Positions 42,751-51,713 of a DNA stretch of 51,724 nt are shown here, piece after piece. Made by a program: the position numbers and the translations under genes. Position 1 is the stretch's first letter. Each line of letters begins with the position of its first letter. Below the pieces are notes generated by a model. That model saw only the letters and a list, made by a program, of their open reading frames with translations. It made no database searches and was not told where the DNA came from. The stretch comes from Bacillota bacterium (GTDB lineage Bacteria; Bacillota; Clostridia; Tissierellales; Tissierellaceae), in assembly GCA_023388495.1 (NCBI GenBank), contig JAEWGC010000043.1:1-51724 (forward strand). Reading direction: 5' to 3'.

Positions 42751-43857
42751 ATGAAAATTAAAATAAACCAAAAAGATTTAGCTAAACATATAAGTATTGC
42801 TCAAAAAGGAATATCTTCAAGAACTACTTTACAAATACTAGACGGGATTTTATTAGAAACATTTAAAGATAAATTAAAACTTACAGGAACAGACTTAGAA
42901 ATAAGTATAGAGACATATGTAAATTGTGAAATAGAAAAGGAAGGTTCAATAGTTGTTAATTCTAAGATATTTGGGGATATAATTAGGAAACTTCCAGATG
43001 CCCCTATTTATATAGATGTGGATAACAATAATATTAATATTAAATGTCAAAATTCAGAATTTAATATAATAGGAAATTCAGCTAAAGAATATCCAGACTT
43101 ACCTGTAATATTGGAGCATACTACATTTAAAATGCCAAATGATTTATTTAAATCCGCTGTAAGGCAAACTGTATTTGCTACTACACAAGACGAAACAAGG
43201 CCATCATTAACAGGGGTATTACTTGAAATTGTGGATGAAAGCATTTCATTTGTAGCTTTGGATGGATATAGGTTAGCCCTAAGAAAATTACCTATAAAGT
43301 CTGATGTTCCAGTTAAAATAATAATACCAGGTAGAGCCTTAAATGAGTTAAATAAAATAATAGAAGATAATGAAAGTAATATGGAGATTGCAGCGGCCCC
43401 TGGACATGTAGTATTTAATGTAGGAGATACTATAGTATATTCCAGATTATTAGAGGGACAATTCTTCAATTACAAAGAAATAATTAGAAAAGAACATAAA
43501 ACATCTGTAATAGTAAATAAAAGAGGATTTCAGGATAGTTTAGAAAGAGCATCATTACTTGCAAAGGAAGAAAAGGCAAATTTAGTTAAACTTAGCATAA
43601 TTGACAATCAGGTACTAATAAAATCTAATTCTGAAATAGGAAATGTTAATGAAACTATATTAGGAGAGACTGATGGAGAGAATGTAAATATTGCCTTTAA
43701 CTCAAGATATATTTTAGAAGGTATAAAAGTAATAGATGCAGAAGATATACAATTAAATTTTATGGGAAGTTTAAATCCATGTATTATAAAACCATTGCAA
43801 GATGAAAATTATACTTATTTAGTTTTACCTGTTCGTCTTGCTCAAGATGATTTTTAG
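42751..43857 (+). CDS. dnaN: DNA polymerase III sliding clamp (beta subunit)
   Basis: Ring-forming processivity clamp of 368 residues. Three beta-clamp domains can be traced: residues about 1-120, 130-245 and 247-368. The second contains QTVFATTQDETRPSLTGVLLE, and the end YTYLVLPVRL is the conserved C terminus that binds client peptides. AAGGAGG precedes the ATG. It follows the right oriC arm and starts the dnaN-S4-recF-remB-gyrBA series. Confidence 0.97.
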   Translation: MKIKINQKDLAKHISIAQKGISSRTTLQILDGILLETFKDKLKLTGTDLEISIETYVNCEIEKEGSIVVNSKIFGDIIRKLPDAPIYIDVDNNNINIKCQNSEFNIIGNSAKEYPDLPVILEHTTFKMPNDLFKSAVRQTVFATTQDETRPSLTGVLLEIVDESISFVALDGYRLALRKLPIKSDVPVKIIIPGRALNELNKIIEDNESNMEIAAAPGHVVFNVGDTIVYSRLLEGQFFNYKEIIRKEHKTSVIVNKRGFQDSLERASLLAKEEKANLVKLSIIDNQVLIKSNSEIGNVNETILGETDGENVNIAFNSRYILEGIKVIDAEDIQLNFMGSLNPCIIKPLQDENYTYLVLPVRLAQDDF

Positions 43858-43871
43858 AGGAGAGATAATTT

Positions 43872-44081
43872 ATGAATCAAGTATCTATAGAAACTGATTA
43901 TATTAAATTAGATCAGTTTTTAAAACTTGCAGGTGTTGCACAAACTGGTGGCCAAGCAAAGATTATGATTAGTGAAGGTATCATAACTGTTAATAATGAG
44001 GTAGTATTACAAAGGGGAAAGAAAATAAGGAAAAATGATATTATAGAAATTAAAGGTTATGGATCATTTATTGTGATATAA
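43872..44081 (+). CDS. yaaA: S4-domain RNA-binding protein (YaaA/RlbA-like)
   Basis: A 69-residue protein made up of an S4 RNA-binding fold: YIKLDQFLKLAGVAQTGGQAKIMISEGIITVNNEVVLQRGKKIR. It sits between dnaN and recF, as yaaA does in Bacillus, where it has been linked to ribosome assembly. GAGGAGAG precedes the ATG, and the gap to dnaN is 14 bp, so it is co-transcribed. Confidence 0.93.
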   Translation: MNQVSIETDYIKLDQFLKLAGVAQTGGQAKIMISEGIITVNNEVVLQRGKKIRKNDIIEIKGYGSFIVI

Positions 44082-44108
44082 TATTGTTTACCTTAAGGGG
44101 TGTTTTTT

Positions 44109-45209
44109 TTGCATGTAAAAAATATTAGGCTTATAAATTTTAGAAACTACTATAGTCTAAATATGGATCTAAACAAAAAAACAAATATATTCATAGGAAA
44201 GAATGCTCAGGGAAAGACTAATTTACTTGAGGCTATATATATTTGTGCTACGGGAAGATCCTTTAGAACAAATAGGGATAAAGAAATAATCAATTTTAAT
44301 AAAAATGAGGCCTATGTTGGAGCACAGATTGATATAGGAAAGTACGAAAAATTTATTGAAATAAAACTAGAAAGAGAAAAAACTAAGAGAATTAGAGTAA
44401 ATAAGACAGAGTTAAAAAACTATAAAGAACTTTATAGTGGATTAAACGTAGTAGTTTTCTCACCTGAAGATCTAAAACTAGTAAAAGGTGGACCAGGAGA
44501 GAGAAGAAGTTTTTTGGATATGGAGATTTCCCAAATAAGGCCTATATACAATTTTAATATAAATAGATATAATAAAGTTCTGTTTCAAAGAAACAATTTA
44601 TTAAGATCAAGTAAATTTGGAAAAAATATATCTGGTCTTTTAGAAATATTTGACTTGCAACTTGCAAAGATAGGAACAGATATAATTCTAGAAAGAGAGA
44701 GGTATATAAAGGAACTTTCTAAAATAGCAAATATAACTCATAATAAGATAACCTTATTAAGTGAAAACTTAAAATTAAATTATATATCCAATATTGAAAT
44801 ATTAGATGATAAAATAGAAATGGAGAAAAGATATTTAGATAAGCTAAAAAGATATATGGAAAAAGATATAGAATCAGCTTCAACACAACTTGGTCCCCAT
44901 AGAGATGATATATTGATGACAGTGAATAATAATGAGCTTAAAACATATGGTTCTCAGGGTCAACAGAGAACTGCAGTACTATCTATAAAATTGTCAGAGG
45001 TAGAATTAATAAAAAAGGAAAGAGGAATTTATCCAGTATTGTTATTAGATGATGTTTTTTCTGAATTAGATGAAGAAAGAAGAAAATACTTGATTAAATC
45101 CTTTGAAGATATGCAAACACTAATAACAGTAACAGATGCCATAGATTTAAAAGAGATGGAAATGATAGAGAAATCAATATTTTATATAGAAAATGGGAAA
45201 TTAAAATAG
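44109..45209 (+). CDS. recF: DNA replication and repair protein RecF
   Basis: ABC-type ATPase of 366 residues that helps load RecA at gaps. Walker A is GKNAQGKTNLLEAI (about residues 31-44). The signature FSPEDLKLVKGGPGERRSFLD is near 115, and Walker B VLLLDDVFSELDEERR is near 315. The start is probably TTG at 44109, with AAGGGG 8 bases upstream and the M-H-V-K-N-I-R-L start matching RecF. An in-frame GTG at 44100 overlaps that site. Confidence 0.96.
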   Translation: MHVKNIRLINFRNYYSLNMDLNKKTNIFIGKNAQGKTNLLEAIYICATGRSFRTNRDKEIINFNKNEAYVGAQIDIGKYEKFIEIKLEREKTKRIRVNKTELKNYKELYSGLNVVVFSPEDLKLVKGGPGERRSFLDMEISQIRPIYNFNINRYNKVLFQRNNLLRSSKFGKNISGLLEIFDLQLAKIGTDIILERERYIKELSKIANITHNKITLLSENLKLNYISNIEILDDKIEMEKRYLDKLKRYMEKDIESASTQLGPHRDDILMTVNNNELKTYGSQGQQRTAVLSIKLSEVELIKKERGIYPVLLLDDVFSELDEERRKYLIKSFEDMQTLITVTDAIDLKEMEMIEKSIFYIENGKLK

Positions 45210-45223
45210 ATAGGAGTTATACA

Positions 45224-45475
45224 ATGATTATTCATATAGGTGATAATAACTATATATTTGAAAAAAATATAATAGCTATATTAGATAGAAAAGCTGCAGA
45301 TGGCACAAAAAAAACTAGGGAATTTATAAATAAATTAATAGAAGAAAATTCCATAATTGGCTCTTTAGATTCACATACAAAATCTTATGTAGTTGTGTCA
45401 GATAATAATAAAACAGTACTTTATACGTCAAATATATCTTCGAAAGCCCTATCAAATAGAAATATTTATGAATAG
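45224..45475 (+). CDS. remB: RemB/DUF370 regulator
   Basis: An 83-residue protein of the RemA/RemB (DUF370) family, recognised by MIIHIGDNNYIFEKNIIAILD and by its place between recF and gyrB (yaaB in Bacillus). RemA proteins are DNA-binding ring-forming activators of biofilm and osmoprotection genes; the RemB branch is less well understood. TAGGAG precedes the ATG. Part of the dnaN-gyrA transcript. Confidence 0.9.
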   Translation: MIIHIGDNNYIFEKNIIAILDRKAADGTKKTREFINKLIEENSIIGSLDSHTKSYVVVSDNNKTVLYTSNISSKALSNRNIYE

Positions 45476-45500
45476 ATATTATTAGATTGGAGGTAATTTA

Positions 45501-47429
45501 ATGGCCAATGAAAAGAATGAAATAAATGGCAATAATGATAGACATTATACAGCTCAGGATATTCAAGTTCTTACAGGTTTAGAGCCAGTAAGAAAAAGAC
45601 CAGGTATGTATATAGGTAGTACAGGACCAAAAGGACTTCATCATTTGGTATATGAGGTAGTAGATAACAGTATAGACGAAGCTTTAGCGGGAATTTGTGA
45701 CACTATTAGGGTCACTATTTTTAATGATAATTCTATTAAGGTATCTGACAATGGTAGTGGTATACCAGTTGAAAAACATCCCCAAACAGGAAAGTCAACT
45801 GTAGAAACTGTTTTAACCATATTACACGCAGGTGGTAAATTTAATAATGGTGCATATAAGGTATCTGGCGGATTACATGGTGTTGGGGTCTCTGTAGTAA
45901 ATGCATTATCTGAATGGCTAGTAGCGAAAGTAAGAAGAAATGGTAAAGAATATGCTCAAAAATTTGAAAGAGGAATAGCTAAAACTGAACTTGAAGCTAT
46001 AGGAGATTCTAATGAGACAGGTACAACTATTCACTTTAAACCAGATGCAGAAATATTTGAAACTGTAATATTTAGTTTTGAAACCTTAGAGCATAGGTTT
46101 AGAGAAATGGCTTTCCTAAACAAAGGAATCAAAATTGTATTAGAGGATGAGAGAGAAGGAAAAACAAAGGAATTTCATTATGAAGGTGGAATAAAGTCTT
46201 TTGTAGAATATATAAACAAAAATAAAACTCCAATACAGAAGGAGATAATATATTATGAAGGGGAAAAAGATGGAACCACTGTAGAGTTGGCATTACAATA
46301 TACAGATGGCTATTCAGAAAATATATTTACCTTTGCAAATAACATAAATACTCCAGAAGGTGGAACACATCTATCAGGACTAAGAACAGCCCTAACTAGG
46401 GTTATGAATGATTATGGTAGAAAATATAATATTATAAAAGAAAAAGATGAAAATCTTAGTGGTGATGATGTAAGAGAAGGTTTGACAGGAATATTATCAG
46501 TTAAACTAATGGAGCCTCAGTTTGAAGGTCAGACTAAATCAAAACTAGGTAATAGTGAGACAAGAGGTATAGTAGAGACATTGGTCTATGATTCTTTAAA
46601 TATATATCTAGAAGAAAATCCTAGGGATGCAAAAATAATATTAGAAAAGGCCGTATCTTCTCAAAGAGCAAGAGAAGCAGCTAGAAAGGCAAGAGATTTA
46701 ACTAGAAGAAAGAGTGTTTTAGAGAATACTACATTACCTGGAAAATTAGCAGACTGTCAAGACTCTGATTTAGAAACCACAGAGATATATCTAGTAGAAG
46801 GAAACTCAGCTGGTGGTAGTGCAAAGCAAGGTAGAGATAAGAAGTTTCAAGCTATATTACCACTAAGAGGAAAAATATTAAATGTAGAAAAGGCTAGATT
46901 AGATAGAATTTTAAGCTCTGAAGAAATAAAGATTATGATTACAGCCTTTGGAACAGGTATTGGTGAAGAATTTAATATAGAGAAATTAAGATATGGAAAA
47001 ATAATATTAATGACGGATGCAGACGTAGATGGTGCTCATATTAGAACCTTACTTCTGACCTTCTTCTATAGATATATGAAAGAGTTAATAGATAATGGAC
47101 ATATATATATTGCTCAGCCACCTCTATATAAGGTAACTAAAGGCAGACAAGAACATTATGTTTATAGCGATAAAGAATTAGATGATTTATTAGATGAAAT
47201 TGGTAGAACTAATTATTCTATTCAAAGATATAAAGGTCTTGGAGAAATGAACCCAGAACAACTATGGGATACAACTATGAATCCAGAAACAAGAACACTT
47301 TTAAAGGTAACTTTAGAAGATGCTGTGGCAGCTGATGAGATATTTACAACTTTAATGGGAGATAAGGTGGAACCAAGAAGAGAGTTTATTGAACAAAATG
47401 CGAGATATGTAAAAAACTTAGATATATAG
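45501..47429 (+). CDS. gyrB: DNA gyrase subunit B
   Basis: ATPase subunit of gyrase, 642 residues. The GHKL ATP site shows EVVDNSIDEALAG (about residues 49-61), DNGSGIPVE and GGLHGVGVSVVNAL. The TOPRIM domain has EGNSAGGSAKQGR (about 433-445) and MTDADVDGAHIRTL (about 512-525). The C-terminal GyrA-contact end is complete. GGAGG precedes the ATG, and gyrA follows after 10 bp. Confidence 0.98.
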   Translation: MANEKNEINGNNDRHYTAQDIQVLTGLEPVRKRPGMYIGSTGPKGLHHLVYEVVDNSIDEALAGICDTIRVTIFNDNSIKVSDNGSGIPVEKHPQTGKSTVETVLTILHAGGKFNNGAYKVSGGLHGVGVSVVNALSEWLVAKVRRNGKEYAQKFERGIAKTELEAIGDSNETGTTIHFKPDAEIFETVIFSFETLEHRFREMAFLNKGIKIVLEDEREGKTKEFHYEGGIKSFVEYINKNKTPIQKEIIYYEGEKDGTTVELALQYTDGYSENIFTFANNINTPEGGTHLSGLRTALTRVMNDYGRKYNIIKEKDENLSGDDVREGLTGILSVKLMEPQFEGQTKSKLGNSETRGIVETLVYDSLNIYLEENPRDAKIILEKAVSSQRAREAARKARDLTRRKSVLENTTLPGKLADCQDSDLETTEIYLVEGNSAGGSAKQGRDKKFQAILPLRGKILNVEKARLDRILSSEEIKIMITAFGTGIGEEFNIEKLRYGKIILMTDADVDGAHIRTLLLTFFYRYMKELIDNGHIYIAQPPLYKVTKGRQEHYVYSDKELDDLLDEIGRTNYSIQRYKGLGEMNPEQLWDTTMNPETRTLLKVTLEDAVAADEIFTTLMGDKVEPRREFIEQNARYVKNLDI

Positions 47430-47439
47430 GAGGTCTAGT

Positions 47440-49863
47440 ATGGATAAAGAATTTGACAATATAGTAGAAATAAATATTGAGCAGGAAATGAAAAAATCCT
47501 ACTTAGACTATTCAATGAGTGTAATTATGAGCCGTGCTTTACCAGATGTACGTGATGGATTAAAGCCTGTTCATAGAAGAATAATCTATGCTATGGATGA
47601 ACTTAGTATGGGGCCAGATAAACCATATAGAAAGTCTGCTAGAGTTGTAGGGGACGTACTAGGTAAGTACCATCCTCATGGAGATAGTTCGGTTTATGAT
47701 GCGATGGTAAGACTGGCACAAGATTTTAATATTAGATATCCATTAGTAGACGGTCATGGAAACTTCGGATCTATAGATGGTGATGAAGCTGCAGCTATGC
47801 GTTATACAGAGGCAAGAATGACTAAGCTTGCTATGGAAATGTTAAGAGATATAGGAAAAGATACAATAGATTATAGACCAAACTTTGACGAAACATTAAA
47901 AGAACCTGTTGTTCTACCAAGTAGATTCCCAAATTTATTAGTTAATGGTTCTTCTGGTATAGCAGTAGGGATGGCAACAAATATTCCTCCGCATAATTTA
48001 AAAGAAGTAATTGATGGTGTTGTAATACTTATAGATAATCCTGATGCTAATGTTGAAGAATTAATGGCAACAATAAAAGGACCAGATTTCCCAACAGCTG
48101 GACATATAATGGGTAAAGAGGGGATAAAATCTGCCTATAAAACAGGAAGAGGTAAGATAACAGTAAGAGCAGTTACTGAAATAGAAGAAACAAATAAGGG
48201 AAGACATAGAATTATAGTAACTGAGTTACCTTATCAAGTTAATAAAGCTAATTTAATTGAAAAGATAGCTGAATATGTTAGAGATAAAAAATTAGAAGGA
48301 ATATCTGACCTGAGAGATGAATCTGATAGGGAAGGTATGAGAGTAGTTATAGAGATTAAAAGAGATGCAAATCCAAATGTAGTATTAAATAATCTATATA
48401 AACATACTCAATTACAAACTACATTTGGAGTAATAATGCTGGCCTTAGTAAATAATGAGCCTAAGATCCTTAACTTAAAGGAAATGTTAACTCATTATAT
48501 AGCCCATCAAAAAGACATAATAACTAGAAGAACTCAATATGATCTAGCTAAGGCAGAAGAAAGGGCTCATATAGTAGAGGGATTAAAAATAGCTCTAGAT
48601 AATATAGATGAGGTAATACGTATAATAAGATCATCTAAAACTGAAGCTATAGCTAAAGAATCATTAATGAATAGTTTTGGATTATCAGATAAGCAATCTC
48701 AGGCAATATTAGATATGAGACTTAGACGTCTTACAGGTCTTGAAAGAGAAAAATTAGAAGAAGAGTATGAAGCTTTAATAAAAGAAATAAATAGGTTTAA
48801 AGAAATACTAGCCAATGAAAGATTAGTATATCAAATAATTAAAGATGAACTACTAGAAATAAAAGAAAAATATGGAGATCTTAGAAGAACTAGAATAATG
48901 CCTTCTGCTGATGAAATAGATATAGAGGATATGATTGAGGAAGAGGATGTTGTAATTACGTTAACTCACTTTGGTTATATAAAAAGAACACCAGAATACA
49001 CTTATAAAACCCAAAAAAGAGGTGGAAAAGGAATAATAGCTCTTACAACGAGGGAAGAAGACTTTGTTGAAGACCTATATATAACTTCTACTCATGATAC
49101 AATTCTTTTCTTTACAAATAAGGGTAAGGTATTCTCATTAAAAGCATATGAAATACCAGAAGGTGGTAGACAAGCAAAGGGAACAGCCATAATAAATTTA
49201 CTAAATCTAACAGGTGATGAAAAAGTAAACGCTATAGTTCCTATAAGTAAGGGTACTACAGAAATCAATCTTGTTCTAATTACCAAGGAAGGTATTATTA
49301 AGAAGACTGGATTAGATAACTTCGAAAACATTAGAAAGAATGGTATAATAGCCATTAGTCTAAGAGACAGTGATGAGTTAATAGGAGTTAGAAAAACAGA
49401 TGGAAATAGAGAAATGATTGTAGTAACTAAAAAAGGAATGTCTATCAGATTCGATGAAAACGATGTTAGAGAAATGGGAAGATCTGCCATGGGTGTTAAG
49501 GCCATTAGTTTAAATGAAAATGATCAGGTTGTAGCCATGGAATTAGTTGAAGAAGGTAAAAACTTATTAGTTATATCGGAATATGGATTTGGAAAAAGAA
49601 CTCCACTAGATGAGTATAAAACTCAAAATAGAGGAGGAAAAGGTTTAATAACCTACAATATAAGAGAAAAGACTGGAGATATAGTTTCAGCTAAAGTTGT
49701 AGATGATAATGATGAATTATTAATAATTTCATTTACAGGTACGATTATTAGACTTATAGCCAAAGATATTTCAATAATGGGTAGAAGTACCCAAGGAGTT
49801 ACTTTAATGAAGATGAAAGATGATAGAGTAGTAGCTGTAGCAAAATATGTAGAAGAAGAATAA
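47440..49863 (+). CDS. gyrA: DNA gyrase subunit A
   Basis: Breakage-reunion subunit, 807 residues. The catalytic Tyr is in AAMRYTEARM (about residue 123). The quinolone-determining region reads HPHGDSSVYD, with Ser at position 83 and Asp at 87 (E. coli numbering), the susceptible form. The C-terminal beta-pinwheel contains the GyrA box QKRGGKG (about residue 526), which distinguishes gyrase from topoisomerase IV. AGGAGG precedes the ATG. Confidence 0.98.
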   Translation: MDKEFDNIVEINIEQEMKKSYLDYSMSVIMSRALPDVRDGLKPVHRRIIYAMDELSMGPDKPYRKSARVVGDVLGKYHPHGDSSVYDAMVRLAQDFNIRYPLVDGHGNFGSIDGDEAAAMRYTEARMTKLAMEMLRDIGKDTIDYRPNFDETLKEPVVLPSRFPNLLVNGSSGIAVGMATNIPPHNLKEVIDGVVILIDNPDANVEELMATIKGPDFPTAGHIMGKEGIKSAYKTGRGKITVRAVTEIEETNKGRHRIIVTELPYQVNKANLIEKIAEYVRDKKLEGISDLRDESDREGMRVVIEIKRDANPNVVLNNLYKHTQLQTTFGVIMLALVNNEPKILNLKEMLTHYIAHQKDIITRRTQYDLAKAEERAHIVEGLKIALDNIDEVIRIIRSSKTEAIAKESLMNSFGLSDKQSQAILDMRLRRLTGLEREKLEEEYEALIKEINRFKEILANERLVYQIIKDELLEIKEKYGDLRRTRIMPSADEIDIEDMIEEEDVVITLTHFGYIKRTPEYTYKTQKRGGKGIIALTTREEDFVEDLYITSTHDTILFFTNKGKVFSLKAYEIPEGGRQAKGTAIINLLNLTGDEKVNAIVPISKGTTEINLVLITKEGIIKKTGLDNFENIRKNGIIAISLRDSDELIGVRKTDGNREMIVVTKKGMSIRFDENDVREMGRSAMGVKAISLNENDQVVAMELVEEGKNLLVISEYGFGKRTPLDEYKTQNRGGKGLITYNIREKTGDIVSAKVVDDNDELLIISFTGTIIRLIAKDISIMGRSTQGVTLMKMKDDRVVAVAKYVEEE

Positions 49864-49878
49864 TCTGAAGTAGATTTT

Positions 49879-49924
49879 AAATCCTTTATTTAATTGGAAG
49901 AACGATTAAATAAAGGATTTTTTT
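49879..49924 (+). terminator. Strong terminator after gyrA
   Basis: A perfect 16-bp stem (49879-49894 with 49905-49920) around a 10-nt loop, followed by TTTTTTT. It ends the dnaN-gyrA transcript and isolates the sigma-factor operon. Confidence 0.9.
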
Positions 49925-50010
49925 CTAGGTAAAAATTTGTAAATCCGAGTATTTTACTTTACATTAAGCTGTTTTTATTATAAAATTGATACATATCGTT
50001 ATCTAGATAA

Positions 50011-50018
50011 GGGGGGGG
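50011..50018 (+). promoter_or_regulatory. G8 tract serving as ribosome binding site
   Basis: Eight consecutive Gs lie 5 bases before the ATG of the STAS gene, replacing the usual AGGAGG. Such a run can slip in replication. The gap upstream (49925-50010) has an A/T-rich stretch (TTTACA...TATAAA) but no promoter I can assign firmly. Confidence 0.6.
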
Positions 50019-50023
50019 TTACA

Positions 50024-50353
50024 ATGTCTTTAAATATAGAAGTAAAATTTGATGAAAAAGAAAATAAGTGGGTGTTTTTCCCAGAGGGAGAAATAGATAT
50101 CTATACTTCACCAAAATTTAAAGAGGAGATATTAAAATATTTCAATAGTAAAGAAACAGATATTTTAATAAACGGAGAAAATTTAAATTATGTAGATAGT
50201 ACAGGATTAGGGGCATTAATATCTATTTTAAAAAAGCTTAAGGATAACGAGCATAAGATTTACTTGTCAAACATTAAATCAAACATAAGAAAAATATTCG
50301 ATATTACAGAGTTAGACAAGCTTTTTATTATAAGAGGTGAAAAGGATGAATAA
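50024..50353 (+). CDS. STAS-domain anti-sigma factor antagonist (RsbV/SpoIIAA-like)
   Basis: A 109-residue STAS protein. The phosphorylatable Ser lies in YVDSTGLGALIS (about residue 58), and the N-terminal GEIDIYTSPKFKEEI strand-helix is typical. The unphosphorylated form binds the anti-sigma kinase and frees the sigma factor. It is the first gene of a three-gene partner-switch operon: the next gene's start lies inside its 3' end. Whether it belongs to a general stress (SigB) or a sporulation (SigF) module is not decidable here. Confidence 0.9.
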   Translation: MSLNIEVKFDEKENKWVFFPEGEIDIYTSPKFKEEILKYFNSKETDILINGENLNYVDSTGLGALISILKKLKDNEHKIYLSNIKSNIRKIFDITELDKLFIIRGEKDE

Positions 50354-50723
50354 AGATGTGATAAGTCTTACAATACCTAGAAAACCAGATTATATTAGTT
50401 TAGTTAGACTTGCCACTTCTGGAATAGGATATAGTATGGCATTAAATGTAGACGATATAGAAGATATTAAGGTTTCTATAGGAGAAGCTTGTATTAATTC
50501 CTTTATGTTAAATGATAGGGAGGAAATTTCCTTAGTATTTGAAATAGATGAAGAAAAATTAGCTATAAATGTAACAGGAGTTAGAGAAATTATCTCTAAA
50601 GACTTAGGGGAAAGAAAAGAAAGAGAACTAGGCTTGCTAATTATAAGGTCATTGATGGATGAAGTTATATTTAATGATTATGGAATAAGAATGATCAAAT
50701 ATATAGAGGATGATGATCAATGA
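50346..50723 (+). CDS. Anti-sigma factor, RsbW-like GHKL kinase
   Basis: A 125-residue protein of the RsbW/SpoIIAB type. The N box is DIKVSIGEACINSFML (about residues 41-56), with Glu and Asn present. The G1 box DxGxG expected near residue 85 is absent: the sequence there is VREIISKDLGERKERELGLLI, and the ATP lid is shortened. The final IRSLMDEVIFNDYG matches the family end. It may bind the sigma factor with weak or no kinase activity. The ATG at 50346 overlaps the STAS gene; AAGAGGTG precedes it. The stop overlaps the next start (ATGA). Confidence 0.82.
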   Translation: MNKDVISLTIPRKPDYISLVRLATSGIGYSMALNVDDIEDIKVSIGEACINSFMLNDREEISLVFEIDEEKLAINVTGVREIISKDLGERKERELGLLIIRSLMDEVIFNDYGIRMIKYIEDDDQ

Positions 50724-51511
50724 CAAATAAGGGGCAAGAAGAAAGAGAAAATATAGAGTTAAAAAATAAAGCAGAAATCAAGGAACTATTTAAAAACTAT
50801 AGTAAGAACAAAGATAAGTCCACTCGAGACAAATTAATCGAAAAGCACATATATATAGCAGAAATCTTGTCAAAAAAATATGCAAATAGGGGTATAGAAT
50901 ATGATGATATATACCAAGTTGCTTGTATTGGTCTTATATATGCTATAGATAGATATGATATGGATAAAGGATATGAATTTTCTAGCTTCGCCACTCCAAC
51001 AATAATAGGAGAAATAAAAAAGTACTTTAGAGATAAGGGTTGGACTATAAGAGTTCCTAGAAGGATACAAGAGTTATCTAAAAAAGTAAATAATGCAAAG
51101 GTGTTTTTATCTCAACAGCTACAAAGATCACCAACAGTTGAAGATATAGCAAACTATCTAAAATGTTCAGAAGAAGAAATATTAGAGGCTATGGAAGCAA
51201 GTAAAGTATATGCTCCTCAATCTTTAGATGTTACCTATGATTCAAATAATGATGATAAAGATGTTAATCTTGCAGATCTAATAGGAGAAGAAGATCATTA
51301 TTTTAGTAAGATTGAAAATAACGATTTTTTAGTAAGAACTATGGAAAAATTAAATGATGTAGAAAAACAGATATTGATTGAAAGATATTTTAATAAGAAA
51401 ACACAAGTTTCCATAGCAAAAATGTTAGATATATCTCAAATGACAGTATCTAGAATAGAGAAAAGAGTTTTGGAAAAGCTAAGAAAGGAAATAGAAAGAA
51501 CAATGGTCTAA
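50720..51511 (+). CDS. RNA polymerase sigma factor of the SigB/SigF/SigG group
   Basis: A group 3 sigma-70 factor of 263 residues. Region 2 shows AEILSKKYANRGIEYDDIYQVACIGLIYAIDRYD and the -10 element YEFSSFATPTIIGEIKKYFRDKGWTIRVPRRI (about residues 90-120). Region 3 follows, then region 4 with the helix-turn-helix TQVSIAKMLDISQMTVSRIEKRVLEKL (about 230-256). It overlaps the anti-sigma gene by ATGA, so antagonist, anti-sigma and sigma factor are coupled. The order equals both spoIIA and sigB operons. The location next to gyrA and the unusual anti-sigma argue for a stress-type factor, but this is an inference. Confidence 0.9.
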   Translation: MTNKGQEERENIELKNKAEIKELFKNYSKNKDKSTRDKLIEKHIYIAEILSKKYANRGIEYDDIYQVACIGLIYAIDRYDMDKGYEFSSFATPTIIGEIKKYFRDKGWTIRVPRRIQELSKKVNNAKVFLSQQLQRSPTVEDIANYLKCSEEEILEAMEASKVYAPQSLDVTYDSNNDDKDVNLADLIGEEDHYFSKIENNDFLVRTMEKLNDVEKQILIERYFNKKTQVSIAKMLDISQMTVSRIEKRVLEKLRKEIERTMV

Positions 51512-51585
51512 TTATTGAAAATAGCCCATTGGAACAAAGCTGTAAAAGAAACTCTATAAACTTTAAAACTTTTTTAAAAAAGGTA

Positions 51586-51614
51586 TTGACTTTAATAACA
51601 AAAGAGAGTATTAT
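51586..51614 (+). promoter_or_regulatory. Strong promoter 1 at the window end (rRNA-type)
   Basis: TTGACT (51586-51591) and TATTAT (51609-51614), 17 bp apart, preceded by an A/T tract (AAACTTTTTTAAAAAAGG) that looks like an UP element. No coding sequence follows within the window. Confidence 0.7.
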
Positions 51615-51684
51615 AGTAAAAGTCGGCTGCGACAAGAAACTTCATAAATCAACAAAATGATTTGAAAAAAGTTTTAAAAAACAG

Positions 51685-51713
51685 TTGACAGCAAACAAAA
51701 AGTTTGCTATACT
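51685..51713 (+). promoter_or_regulatory. Strong promoter 2 at the window end (rRNA-type)
   Basis: Consensus TTGACA (51685-51690) and TATACT (51708-51713) with exact 17-bp spacing and an A/T-rich upstream tract. The spacer contains an inverted repeat AGCAAAC/GTTTGCT. Tandem strong promoters after gyrA are the normal entry to the first rRNA operon near oriC; that gene itself lies beyond the window. Confidence 0.75.

Noticed and set aside
49092..49505. Open frame of 137 codons antisense to gyrA
   Set aside because: Opposite the conserved gyrase pinwheel, no binding site, no recognisable protein.
49925..50010. A SigB-type self-regulated promoter ahead of the sigma-factor operon
   Set aside because: No stretch resembling GTTTAA-N13-15-GGGTAT was found; only A/T-rich sequence of uncertain meaning.
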